A stretch of DNA of 64,000 nucleotides from an uncultured Oscillospiraceae bacterium. GTDB lineage: Bacteria > Bacillota > Clostridia > Oscillospirales > Ruminococcaceae. A program made the position numbers and the translations under genes. The notes under the pieces were generated by a model, which was not told the origin of the DNA, ran no database searches, and saw only the letters and a list, made by a program, of their open reading frames with translations. Of this stretch, positions 25,852-34,732 are shown piece by piece (position 1 is the first letter of the stretch; each line of letters starts with the position of its first letter). The stretch lies in contig CAJTMU010000005.1 of the NCBI GenBank assembly GCA_910577365.1, forward strand, positions 1-64,000, read 5' to 3'.

Positions 25852-26304
25852 TTAATCATGATAGCTCAGCGCCACCGCAAGCTTCGGGTCTATGTACGCA
25901 TAGCCCTCGTGGGTAGTGGTGTAGAACAGCGCCGCTCCGCCGCCGTCGAGAAAGGCTACGTCGTCAAGCCCGAAGTCGGTAACTTCAAAAGGCGCGTTTT
26001 TGTCGGGAGTACTGCGGAAAAAGCCGTCGTATTTCCTCAGGTGTTCAAAAAACGTCCCGTCCGCACGTATCGTATATTTCAGTGAACCGCGCCCGCCCTG
26101 TATCGTGCCGTGCCATCGATTGACACGTTCCTTTTTTATAAGAAACGGCGTTGCCTCCTTTATAAGCTCCTCGTCACCGCCGCATATCCTCACTATCTCT
26201 ATAACGCGCGTCCTTTTTTCGAGAGCGTCCAGCAGCTCCAGATGCTGCCGGTGTGAAACGAGCCATAACTCAATCAATTTCGTTTCAGCTTTCATTACAC
26301 CCAT
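25852..26304 (-). CDS. Hypothetical protein between RtcB and the RNA array
   Basis: 150 residues, cytoplasmic, not recognised. Helical first half (TKLIELWLVSHRQHLELLDALEKR), then beta strands with a central RWHGTIQGGRGSLKYTI and the C-terminal GGAALFYTTTHEGYAYIDP. It starts seven bases after the rtcB stop and so belongs to the same transcript. A role in RNA repair is suggested by place only. Confidence 0.65.
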   Translation of the reverse strand: MGVMKAETKLIELWLVSHRQHLELLDALEKRTRVIEIVRICGGDEELIKEATPFLIKKERVNRWHGTIQGGRGSLKYTIRADGTFFEHLRKYDGFFRSTPDKNAPFEVTDFGLDDVAFLDGGGAALFYTTTHEGYAYIDPKLAVALSYHD

Positions 26305-26311
26305 CTCCCTC

Positions 26312-27546
26312 TTATCCCTTGATAACTCCCACAGTGAACAGCCGCTTTACAGGCTCGGTGAGATCGGACTGATTTTTCATTACCTGATCTATGTCCTTGT
26401 AAGCAAAGCGAGATTCCTCCGCAACGTCGGACTTTTTATTTTTGGCGAGCACGACGCGTTGTTCTTTCAGATCCCTTATTACACTTTCCGCAGAAAATTT
26501 CTCCGTTGCCTTGCTCCTCGAATACTTCCGCCCCGCACCGTGCGACGAGGACATAAAGCTCTCGGAATTTCCCTTTCCGCGGACTATATAGCTGTAAGAA
26601 CCCATAGCCCCTGGAATTATTGCCAGCTCACCCTCACGCGCCCTTATCGCGCCCTTGCGGTGAACGTAGAGATTTTTCCCAAAATGGTTTTCAAGCGCTG
26701 CATAGTTGTGATGGCAATTTATTTCGCATGAAAATGTCGGTTCCATGCCGCAGTATTTCAACAAATATTTTGTGAAAGTATCCTTTACCTTTTGCAGCAT
26801 TATCGCACGGTTTTCATAGGCGAAATCCATCGCGAGAGACATCCACTCCAGATAGCGCTTTCCCTCGCTGGTATCCGCCGGAAGAAACGGAAGATTCCAT
26901 TCCGCCTCCACCTTTGAGTACCACCGCTCGTTAAGCTCACGCGCAAGGCGGTTGAAATACTGTCCTACGATATTCCCGAAGTGACGGCTGCCTGAATGGA
27001 GCATTATGCAGCACATTCCGTCCTCGTCCTGTTGAAGCTCAATAAAGTGATTTCCGCCGCCCAGTGTTCCCGCCTGAAAGTATCCCTCATCTATCTGGGG
27101 AGTCAGTGCCTTGTCAAACTCATATTTTTCTCCCTGCTGCTTTGCGCGGTCAAGCACCTCCGAACGCTGAGGCTGCTGGTAGTGGGCAAACCCCGTAGGT
27201 ATATTGCGAAGAATATCCCCGCATATAGCCTGAACCAACGTTCCGCTTCCCGTTAATGTTTCCCTTAATAAGGTCACAGGAGTGTTAGTCTGCACAAAGG
27301 CCATTCCACAGCCAATATCACTCCCACCGCATTTGGTATCACTACCTCCTCACAGGCGATCACTCCGCCTATTGGCATTCCTTTGCCCGCGTGAGTATCA
27401 GGCATAAGCGCTATCCACTTTTCCGCAAAGGGAAGCCGTGAGAGATTTTCAGCCTGCTTAAGGCAATTTTCGTCAATATTCTCTATACCCTCCTGCCATA
27501 TCTTTATTGGCAGAGCGCCTTTGATATTATTCAATACAAACATCAT
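26312..27546 (-). pseudogene. rtcB: RtcB-type RNA ligase, interrupted by one frameshift
   Basis: Two overlapping frames make one RtcB. The first (27546 down to about 27310) ends its homology at PNAVGV; the second resumes at once with DIGCGMAFVQTN. One base is missing in the codon after GGA-GT, right at the metal-binding Asp/Cys of the active site. All later motifs are intact: GGGNHF, HSGSRHFG, CEINCHHN and the guanylylated His in HGAGRKYSR. RtcB joins 2',3'-cyclic phosphate RNA ends to 5'-OH ends with GTP and Mn2+. Without frame correction no active enzyme is made; a sequencing error, recent mutation or programmed shift are all possible. Confidence 0.85.
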
Positions 27547-27826
27547 TTCACCCCTCTTGCTTTCGATAGTTTGATTTTACCATAAAAACTCCCTAAAATC
27601 ATTTAAAAAAATCTGCGAAAATAAAAACATTTATTTTCAAATATTAATCTACGCCGATAGGATATGTTGACAAGGGACAAAAATGCTTTTAAGAATTGAA
27701 TTCCTAAAGTTGATTATTTAAAAGAATTTCCCACACCGCCGAAAACGACGCTGAGTTTTGCGCAAAATGCGTCAAGTATTAACAGCCATATTGCGCAAAA
27801 CCTTGCGTCGCTTTCCCGCCGTAAAA

Positions 27827-27900
27827 GCGCAATATGCGGCTTGTTATCTTAAGTTTTTACACGACTGTTGCATAAAACTTTCGGCTTGCGGGAAATTCAT
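27827..27900. repeat. Dispersed intergenic repeat, copy 1
   Basis: Similar over about 74 bases to 56098-56171: both begin GCGCAATATG, share CTTAAG/TTTTAAG and TGTTG, and end with C(G/A)GCTTGCGG(G/A)AAATTC. The same end motif recurs alone near 36902 and, reversed, near 57010. Upstream (27740-27820) lies GCGCAAAA-type inverted sequence. Confidence 0.5.
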
Positions 27901-28048
27901 GAGCTAACAATCAATTTACATCTGCTTTCATCGCCTATGACACCTTTCTTCAAGTGATTCATGGCAGCGCCGCGCTTATAACACAAATTATTATTTTCTT
28001 AATTAATATTATAACAATTTAATAAAAGGTAATGTCTGACCGTGTTTA

Positions 28049-28077
28049 TTGACTTTTCTCACGCGTTGTGTTATAAT
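28049..28077 (+). promoter_or_regulatory. Upstream promoter of the sigma-factor operon
   Basis: TTGACT (28049-28054), 17-base spacer, TATAAT (28072-28077). Confidence 0.75.
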
Positions 28078-28144
28078 AGTGCGTGGTACAAATAACTCAA
28101 AGTAAATTTTATGCGGAAAAAATAAAGAAATTTTTCGTCATGAT

Positions 28145-28173
28145 TTGACAAATCCGGTGTTATGGGTTATAAT
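28145..28173 (+). promoter_or_regulatory. Downstream promoter of the sigma-factor operon
   Basis: Exact TTGACA (28145-28150), 17-base spacer, TATAAT (28168-28173). The expected start site, about 28179-28180, coincides with the ATG of a 28-codon frame. Confidence 0.85.
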
Positions 28174-28178
28174 ATATA

Positions 28179-28265
28179 ATGTATATAAAAAGTTTATCAA
28201 GCGGCAATACGGTTAAACTATATACAACTGCCGCTGCCATCCGTGAAGAACAAAGGAAAAGGTAA
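28179..28265 (+). CDS. Candidate leaderless 28-residue peptide
   Basis: Open frame beginning MYIKSLSSGN and ending REEQRKR, placed so that its ATG would be the first codon of the transcript from the promoter at 28145. The peptide is basic and polar. The frame covers a hairpin (AGCGGCA 28200-28206 with TGCCGCT). It may be translated as a leaderless mRNA or be a control element for the sigma gene 200 bases downstream. Supported by position only. Confidence 0.4.
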   Translation: MYIKSLSSGNTVKLYTTAAAIREEQRKR

Positions 28266-28459
28266 ACATTGTCTTTTGGACGCGCTTTTTAAAAATCTTG
28301 GCGGAATAATACCCATAAAGCGTGCGGCAATGCCGTTTTTCGGCAGGTCTGCATATTGCGCTGAAAACTTTTTGTATATTTTTCTTAAAAACTTCTGAAA
28401 CTTTTTTCAAATAACCGCTGACTACTCAATTGCAAGCGGGTAAGCGAGGTGAAATCCGC

Positions 28460-29005
28460 GTGGGAAATTCCGACATTGATAGATATTTTGACTCAGTATA
28501 CACAGAAACTCTCAGTTCAGTTTCACGTTTTGTAGTAAGCCACGCGGCGCGTTTCCAAGACGCGGAGGATATTATCCAGAACGTTTATACCCGATTTTAT
28601 AAGCGAATCTCCGACAAAGGCTACGATGATATCGAAAGCGCGGAGGCGTTCGTTATAAATATCGCCAAATTTGAGTGCCGTTCCTTTTTTTCGGGCTTTA
28701 AAAAGCAGAAGGACAGGGTCACGAATATGTCGGGCTTTTCCGAAGAGGAAAGCGCGGCGCTGGAAGCGGAGATGTCCAGGGATCAACAGAGCCTTGAGGA
28801 CGTAATGTCGGACAAAATTCTTGCAAAGCAGATTTTTGACGACATAATAAAAAGTGATGAAACCGTAGGTAAGATTTTCTATCTGCATTTTGTATGCGAT
28901 ATGAAGCTTGACGAAGTGGCACGGCAGCTTGGGCTGAATCTGTCCACGGTAAAAACAAAACTCTATCGCACAATCGAGCGGCAGAAGAAGAAATTCGGAA
29001 TTTAG
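28460..29005 (+). CDS. ECF-like RNA polymerase sigma factor
   Basis: About 181 residues from GTG at 28460 (GAGGTG eight bases before); a TTG ten codons earlier is open but has no site. Region 2 includes QDAEDIIQNVYTRFYK; region 4 includes the helix-turn-helix KLDEVARQLGLNLSTVKTKLYR. Region 1 and 3 are missing, as in group IV sigma factors. The next gene codes for a single-pass membrane protein with a short cytoplasmic head, the usual place of the anti-sigma factor. Tandem promoters drive the pair. Confidence 0.9.
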   Translation: MGNSDIDRYFDSVYTETLSSVSRFVVSHAARFQDAEDIIQNVYTRFYKRISDKGYDDIESAEAFVINIAKFECRSFFSGFKKQKDRVTNMSGFSEEESAALEAEMSRDQQSLEDVMSDKILAKQIFDDIIKSDETVGKIFYLHFVCDMKLDEVARQLGLNLSTVKTKLYRTIERQKKKFGI

Positions 29006-29077
29006 CTTTTATTAAACGATTTTACGGCGGCAATCGCCGCATTACAAAATAATTTTGTCGGAAGGAGGTCATGCTTT

Positions 29078-31408
29078 GTGAATAAAAACGATTTCTACAA
29101 GCAGCTTATGAGTGAATACTCGTTTGACTGTGAAAAAATTAAGTCTAATGCCAAAAAAGGCAGATTTGCAAAGCAGAGGGCTATTCCGATGTATGTCGGC
29201 ATGACCGCGGCGGCAGCGGTGCTGGTTGTTGCGGTGGGCACAACTGTTATGACAGCAGTAAGAAACAACACCCCTATAGACAGCGGCGTTGTGCTTTCTG
29301 ACAGCAATGATTCCGTACTCACACCGAATGAAAGATTTGTAAAGGCGCTTGACGAGCTTCAGAAAAATGCGGAAAGCAACGAACTTAGAGATGTAATGGT
29401 AACATTCAGCGCTCCTCTTGCTCCGGCGGATGCGAAAGCGGTGCTGACAGCATATGCTGACGGAAATATTCCCGTTAAAAAGCTGTATTTTACGGACGGG
29501 ACCGAAGCTTCCGGAAAAGAGCAGGTTGAGGAAGGGTTCAAAAGCGGTCAGCAGATAAGCGGCGCTGTTGTAAACTGCGCGGGATACGTCATGGCTTCCA
29601 TTACCAACGACAGCCGTGTTCTTATTGTTGAAAATTATTCGGCTGACATGACCTCCCCCATAGATACCAATGCGGTGGATAGCGATATTGTAAACGTGCC
29701 CGATAATACGAACGTACCCGACGACAGCACACCTATCGTTCCGGGCGATGAATCGGCAGACAGCATTGATGGCAGCACTACAAGCGATATTGATACATCT
29801 GACAGTGAGACTCTTGAGAGTTACGACAGTCCCGATACCTCCGATGTATCCGAGCCCTCAAGCGACGTGAGCATTGATACAAGTGATCCCGTTTCAGAAG
29901 AAACAAGCGATATCAGCTCCTCCGAACTGCCGGAAAGCACCGATACTCCCACAATAAATCCTCCGGAGCCTCCGCAGACCACACCTGACAGCTCAACGAA
30001 CGCAACACAGGAGCCGACGATTCCCACCGAAACTCAGCCCGAAAAGCTGCCCGATGGTGTGACACTGCCCGAAGGCATAGATAGATTCTCATATGAAACC
30101 ATAAATCTGGGTGCAAAGGAAGCGTTCTTTATGAACGACAGAACTTTCTTTGTCCGCACACCGTATCAAGTGCAGATGTACACCTTTAACGGCACGGAGG
30201 AAAGACTTCTCACCGCGGAGGACTGCGACAACGCCGAAGTATGCTGGATATCCGAAAACGGTGACAGCCTTATTGTTTCGGCTGTCGGGGATAACGGAAT
30301 GCGCAACCGTCTGCTGTACGTGGACGCCAACGGTGAACGGATCACCGACCTGAACGCTGTCGATACCGTTATGGACGGCACGCTTAAGGGCGTAGGCTAT
30401 AACGCGGATTCCGGTCTGTTAGTGATGAATATACTGGAAAACGGCAAGTATTATGTATGTGCTGTTGATTTTAATGGCGGAGAGCCGGATTATTACTCAA
30501 CCAGTTTTGAATCCTCATCGCCCATAACTCTTATGGCAGCGAACGAAACTGATATATATTTCTCGGTAGCGGACGGTGCACTGGTTCAGATATATGAGGT
30601 CAACGCCATAAGCGGCACTTCAAAGCTTATTAAAACCTATGAAAACAATCCCGTAATATCCTCCAATCTTTCGTTTACTCACGGAATAATCTCACCGTCA
30701 AGCGCTGCAATAACCGGCAGCACCGAGATATTTGACCCGCAGACACGTTCCTTTACAACAGTAGGTGGAACAGATATATCGGTTAATTTCGGCACAAACA
30801 AGCATAGCTTTATGTCAGGAGGAAGCTGCTATACCATTAGCGGAGGCAGCATAAGCCCTGCGGGCGGAACAACAATCCTTGGACGCATCGATTACAAAAA
30901 GAGCGCTTCCTCGCTGTATGCAGCATCGGTTTCGGGTGGTATGGTCCGCATTAGAAACAGCATATACAGTGCAAAAGTAAGAAACGGCGGACTGACTTTT
31001 GGGGAACTTTCTGATAGCGCTTCCGCTCAGATAAGAGCGGCTGTGAACGGCGCTCTCGCGGTGAACAATCTTATCGCGCAGGGCAGCTATGAGAGATGCG
31101 GCGTTGCCTCTGCACAGGAGCTTTCGCAATGCATTGACTGCTATTACTCCGAAAGTGCGGCAAACGCACTGCGCAGCAGATGTGGTATCTCTCCGATGGG
31201 CGGAGCAATGAAATACAACGGTGCAGGTCTTGTTTCAGCAAATGTTTATGATACTGTCCTTAGCTTAAGCGAAAGCGGCAACACCGCAAGCGGTATACTT
31301 TATGTAAAGGCGGGCAACTATGGCGGCAAAGCTGGATATGTTTCATACAGCATAAAGCTGGTAAACGAAAACGGACGCTGGCAGGTTGATTGTGTACTCG
31401 CAAATTAA
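29078..31408 (+). CDS. Transmembrane partner of the sigma factor (putative anti-sigma/sensor)
   Basis: 776 residues from GTG behind GGAAGGAGG. A cytoplasmic head of about 37 residues, one membrane helix (about 38-61), an extracellular alpha/beta part (75-195), a long Ser/Thr/Asp/Pro linker (about 200-340) and a C-terminal beta-propeller-like domain (350-776). The order sigma gene then membrane protein with large outer domain recalls the SigI-RsgI pairs of clostridia that sense external polymers, though the head lacks an evident RsgI_N motif. The ligand is unknown. A strong terminator ends the operon. Confidence 0.75.
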   Translation: MNKNDFYKQLMSEYSFDCEKIKSNAKKGRFAKQRAIPMYVGMTAAAAVLVVAVGTTVMTAVRNNTPIDSGVVLSDSNDSVLTPNERFVKALDELQKNAESNELRDVMVTFSAPLAPADAKAVLTAYADGNIPVKKLYFTDGTEASGKEQVEEGFKSGQQISGAVVNCAGYVMASITNDSRVLIVENYSADMTSPIDTNAVDSDIVNVPDNTNVPDDSTPIVPGDESADSIDGSTTSDIDTSDSETLESYDSPDTSDVSEPSSDVSIDTSDPVSEETSDISSSELPESTDTPTINPPEPPQTTPDSSTNATQEPTIPTETQPEKLPDGVTLPEGIDRFSYETINLGAKEAFFMNDRTFFVRTPYQVQMYTFNGTEERLLTAEDCDNAEVCWISENGDSLIVSAVGDNGMRNRLLYVDANGERITDLNAVDTVMDGTLKGVGYNADSGLLVMNILENGKYYVCAVDFNGGEPDYYSTSFESSSPITLMAANETDIYFSVADGALVQIYEVNAISGTSKLIKTYENNPVISSNLSFTHGIISPSSAAITGSTEIFDPQTRSFTTVGGTDISVNFGTNKHSFMSGGSCYTISGGSISPAGGTTILGRIDYKKSASSLYAASVSGGMVRIRNSIYSAKVRNGGLTFGELSDSASAQIRAAVNGALAVNNLIAQGSYERCGVASAQELSQCIDCYYSESAANALRSRCGISPMGGAMKYNGAGLVSANVYDTVLSLSESGNTASGILYVKAGNYGGKAGYVSYSIKLVNENGRWQVDCVLAN

Positions 31409-31419
31409 ATTGTTTATAA

Positions 31420-31455
31420 TCTCGTCCGCGAAATATTGCGGGCGGGATTTTTTTT
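31420..31455 (+). terminator. Terminator of the sigma/anti-sigma operon
   Basis: TCTCGTCCGC (31420-31429) pairs with GCGGGCGGGA (31438-31447, two G-U) before eight T. Confidence 0.9.
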
Positions 31456-31498
31456 ATAGTTCAGAAAATTTTCAAACAGGGGAAGGTGTAAAGGTACA

Positions 31499-32143
31499 AT
31501 GTATTTAGATAATATAAAAATCAAGGATATGGATATTATACTTAATAAAAATACCACCTTGTCTCGTTTTTATCCGCTGATACCGTTGAAAAATACCATT
31601 ATTGAAAGATTGTTAAAAAGCGGTACCCTTTTGAAATCTCAATATGATGAAATTTACGATTCCAATATTGACGAAATAAGAAGAATCACGGGTATGAGTG
31701 AAGGGGTAGACGAATGCTTTCATTCCGCTCTTCACTTGCATGATTTTAAAAACAGAAGCATAAGTGAATTTAAATCCATAAGTCCTGATATAATTTCAGC
31801 GGTTCGCGCGAATGGGTATAAGAAAACATTGGATATTATAAATCTTGCTTCCGAAAAAAGTATCAATGAAATGGCAGAGCTTTTAAATATCAGCAACGTC
31901 GATACTCAAAGATTGTGTGCAATGTGTCATCTAATGAGGCTTCCCGGGGTAAAGGATACACGAGCGAGTTTGTATTATGACTCCGGACTGCGAAGTTTAG
32001 ACGATTTCGCAAGCAGTACAACAGATAAAATCCTTGAAAAAGTTTCGGACTATATTGCCAAATCCAAATGCGGTAAAAGCGTACCACAAAGAAAAGAGAT
32101 TGAGACGCAAATTGCGGTAAGCAGAGTTCTTTCCGCATTATAA
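31499..32143 (+). CDS. DUF4332-like helix-hairpin-helix protein
   Basis: 214 residues, all helical and cytoplasmic. The C-terminal half has the DUF4332 pattern: AELLNISNVDTQRLCAMCHLMRLPGVKDTRASLYYDSGLRSLDDFA, with a helix-hairpin-helix at RLPGVKDTRA. Such proteins are thought to bind DNA or act as scaffolds, without known function. AT-richer and with different codon use from the neighbours, so it may be acquired. Single gene, convergent with glgD. Confidence 0.7.
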   Translation: MYLDNIKIKDMDIILNKNTTLSRFYPLIPLKNTIIERLLKSGTLLKSQYDEIYDSNIDEIRRITGMSEGVDECFHSALHLHDFKNRSISEFKSISPDIISAVRANGYKKTLDIINLASEKSINEMAELLNISNVDTQRLCAMCHLMRLPGVKDTRASLYYDSGLRSLDDFASSTTDKILEKVSDYIAKSKCGKSVPQRKEIETQIAVSRVLSAL

Positions 32144-32227
32144 TAAAATAAATTTTTATATAGTCGCAACAATTGTTGGGATTATTTTGCATAAATATTA
32201 CGCGTGTGTATTTTATTTTTATTAAAA

Positions 32228-32269
32228 CAGAAACTCCCCAAGCCTTTAACAGCTTGGGAAGTTGTTTTC
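32228..32269. terminator. Bidirectional terminator between the DUF4332-like gene and glgD
   Basis: CTCCCCAAGC (32234-32243) pairs with GCTTGGGAAG (32252-32261); T-rich tails lie on both sides (TTGTTTT on plus, TTTCTGTTTT on minus). Confidence 0.85.
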
Positions 32270-32297
32270 TCAATATAGTTTAAACGCCAGTTGTGAA

Positions 32298-33422
32298 TTA
32301 TACTACCGCGCCCTTGGTGATATAAACGGGGTAATCTATCGTGCCTGTGATTGCGCGGTTTTTGGTGATGGTTACCTCCTTGTCGGCAATAGCGTCAATA
32401 AAGGACGCCTTTTCCTCGATAACCGCACCCTGCATAACTATGCTGTTCTTGATAACAGCGCCCTTTCCTACCTTTACGCCGCGGAAAAGCACAGAGTTCT
32501 CTACCGTACCCTCGATAATGCAGCCGTCCGCGATAAGCGAGTCCTTAACGGAGCAGTCAATGCCGTACTTTGCTGGAGCAACGTCACGCACCTTGGTGTA
32601 TATAGGTTTCTTGAGGGAGAACACCTCGCGGCATATATCGCGGTTCTTGATATCCATAGTCGCTTTATAGTAGGTCTTCATGCTGTCAATTATCTCGAAA
32701 TAACCCTCATATTTGTAGCCCATTATCTTGTAATCGTGCAGCTTGTGCTGGAGAATATCCGTTTCAAAGCTGTAAAGGCTGCGGCAAAGGCTCTCACGGA
32801 TAATGTCCTCAAGGAATCTTCTGCGCATTACATATATGTTCAGCGCCACATTCATCTCACCGCTCATAGCGGGTCTTGCCAGAACATCGTATACGGTGTT
32901 GTCCTCGTTTACGCAAAGAACCGTCTGCACTGCGGCCCTCTCCGCGGTATATACGCCCCTTCCGTAAACGCAGGTGATGTCCGCGCCGTTCTTGTCATGG
33001 AAGTCGATTATAGGCTTTATATCCATGTTTGCGATAACATTGCTGTCCGCCATTACAACATATTCGGTGTTGGATTCTTGTATGAACTCCAGCGCTCCTG
33101 ATAGTGCCTCCATTCTGCCGCGGTACATTCCGCTGCCTTCTCTGCCGTAAGGAGGCAGAATGTGAAGTCCGCCCGTCTTGCGTGCAAGATCCCACTCGCT
33201 GCCCATTCCGAGGTGGTTCATCAGCGAGTAATAATTCTGCTTTGTAATTATTCCTACTTGGGTGATTCCCGAATTAACCATGCTCGACAGAGGAAAATCA
33301 ATCAGACGATATTTGCTTCCGAAAGGAACGCTTGCCATTGCTCTTGCCTTTGTCAGCTCGGGGAGGGTCTGTTCGTGCATATTCGCGAAAATCAGCCCCA
33401 ATACGTTAGCCATACCTGCCAT
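32298..33422 (-). CDS. glgD: Glycogen biosynthesis protein GlgD (ADP-glucose pyrophosphorylase-like, regulatory)
   Basis: 374 residues. It has the nucleotidyltransferase fold with FGSKYRLIDFPLSSMVNSGI and a C-terminal left-handed beta helix (hexapeptide repeats near 290-350). The GXGXRL pyrophosphate loop of GlgC is degenerate (NVLGLIFANMHEQTLPEL), as in the GlgD subunits of Firmicutes that act with GlgC. It is third in glgB-glgC-glgD. Confidence 0.95.
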   Translation of the reverse strand: MAGMANVLGLIFANMHEQTLPELTKARAMASVPFGSKYRLIDFPLSSMVNSGITQVGIITKQNYYSLMNHLGMGSEWDLARKTGGLHILPPYGREGSGMYRGRMEALSGALEFIQESNTEYVVMADSNVIANMDIKPIIDFHDKNGADITCVYGRGVYTAERAAVQTVLCVNEDNTVYDVLARPAMSGEMNVALNIYVMRRRFLEDIIRESLCRSLYSFETDILQHKLHDYKIMGYKYEGYFEIIDSMKTYYKATMDIKNRDICREVFSLKKPIYTKVRDVAPAKYGIDCSVKDSLIADGCIIEGTVENSVLFRGVKVGKGAVIKNSIVMQGAVIEEKASFIDAIADKEVTITKNRAITGTIDYPVYITKGAVV

Positions 33423-33445
33423 GTCAATATTATCCTTTCTTTCAA

Positions 33446-34651
33446 TTAAATGTCCTTAGATATCATAGCCTTTGGAGGAGCGACCGCTTTGTCTGATACG
33501 TTTACATGATGTCCGATGACCGCGACGCCCCACTGCGACTTGTCCTCGATAAGCTCGGGACGCTCGCCGATATGCGCGCCCTCTCCAATTACGCAGTCCT
33601 CGCCCACAATGGCATACTCTATTACCGCGCCTTTCTTTATAACGGAGTTAGGCATTATGATACTGTCGCGCACAATCGCGCCCTCCTCAACGGTTACTCC
33701 CGCGAACAACACCGAGAAGTCTATCATACCGTTGATTTCGCAGCCCTCGGCTATCATGGAATTCTCTATCCGGCTGCTTGCTCCCGCATAGTGGGGCGGC
33801 ATAACGGGGTTGCGGGAATATATCTTCCAGCTGTCGTCCAGCAAATCAAGCGGAACCTTAGGATCAAGAACGTCCATATTAGCTTCCCACAAAGAGTCGA
33901 TTGTTCCTACGTCCTTCCAGTAGCCGTCAAAGTGGTAAGCCATCATCTTTTCCTTATTGTCCAACATTGAGGGGATAATATTTTTTCCGAAGTCCTTTGT
34001 AGCATCAGTATCGTTTTCGTTGTCAATAAGATACTTTCTCAGCTTGCTCCAAGTGAAAACATAGATACCCATTGAAGCAAGGTTTGATTTCGGCTCCTTG
34101 GGTTTCTCGGCAAACTCGTAGATCGAACCGTCCGCGTTAGCACTCATTATGCCAAAGCGGGAAGCCTCTTCCCACGGAACTTCCAGCACCGCGATGGTTG
34201 CGTCTGCCTCAGTCTGCTTATGGAAATCCACCATTTTCCCGTAATTCATTTTGTATATATGGTCTCCCGAAAGAATAACCACATATTCGGGATTGTATCT
34301 GTCCACAAAGCTTATATTCTGATAGATAGCGTTTGCCGTACCTGAATACCATGATTTGCCCGATGCGGTTTCATAGGGCGGGAGAACATGAACTCCTCCA
34401 TGTGCGCGGTTAAGACCCCACGGCTGCCCGTTTCCGATATACTCGTTAAGCACCATAGGCTGATACTGGGTCAGCACGCCCACCGTGTCAATGCCCGAAT
34501 TTACGCAGTTGGACAACGGGAAATCGATGATCCTGTACTTGCCGCCGTAGGGAACGGCAGGCTTTGCCATATCCTGCGTCAGCGCGTAAAGGCGGCTGCC
34601 CTGCCCTCCGGCAAGCAGCATGGCTACACATTCTTTTTTGATGTGATTCAT
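33446..34651 (-). CDS. glgC: Glucose-1-phosphate adenylyltransferase GlgC
   Basis: 401 residues from [11 protein letters not shown], which follows a GGAGG site; a 13-codon extension is open. The catalytic loop [22 protein letters not shown] is complete, as are [11 protein letters not shown] and the ADP-glucose site (EFAEKP). C-terminal hexapeptide beta helix. It makes ADP-glucose for glycogen. Between glgB and glgD, all on the minus strand; glycogen synthase is not in this window. Confidence 0.97.
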   Translation of the reverse strand: MNHIKKECVAMLLAGGQGSRLYALTQDMAKPAVPYGGKYRIIDFPLSNCVNSGIDTVGVLTQYQPMVLNEYIGNGQPWGLNRAHGGVHVLPPYETASGKSWYSGTANAIYQNISFVDRYNPEYVVILSGDHIYKMNYGKMVDFHKQTEADATIAVLEVPWEEASRFGIMSANADGSIYEFAEKPKEPKSNLASMGIYVFTWSKLRKYLIDNENDTDATKDFGKNIIPSMLDNKEKMMAYHFDGYWKDVGTIDSLWEANMDVLDPKVPLDLLDDSWKIYSRNPVMPPHYAGASSRIENSMIAEGCEINGMIDFSVLFAGVTVEEGAIVRDSIIMPNSVIKKGAVIEYAIVGEDCVIGEGAHIGERPELIEDKSQWGVAVIGHHVNVSDKAVAPPKAMISKDI

Positions 34652-34732
34652 ATCTTTCCTCCTGTTTGATTTTGAAAATTGCCGAAACAAACGGCATTTA
34701 TTTGACTTTTGGGAACATTCCCATCATAAACC

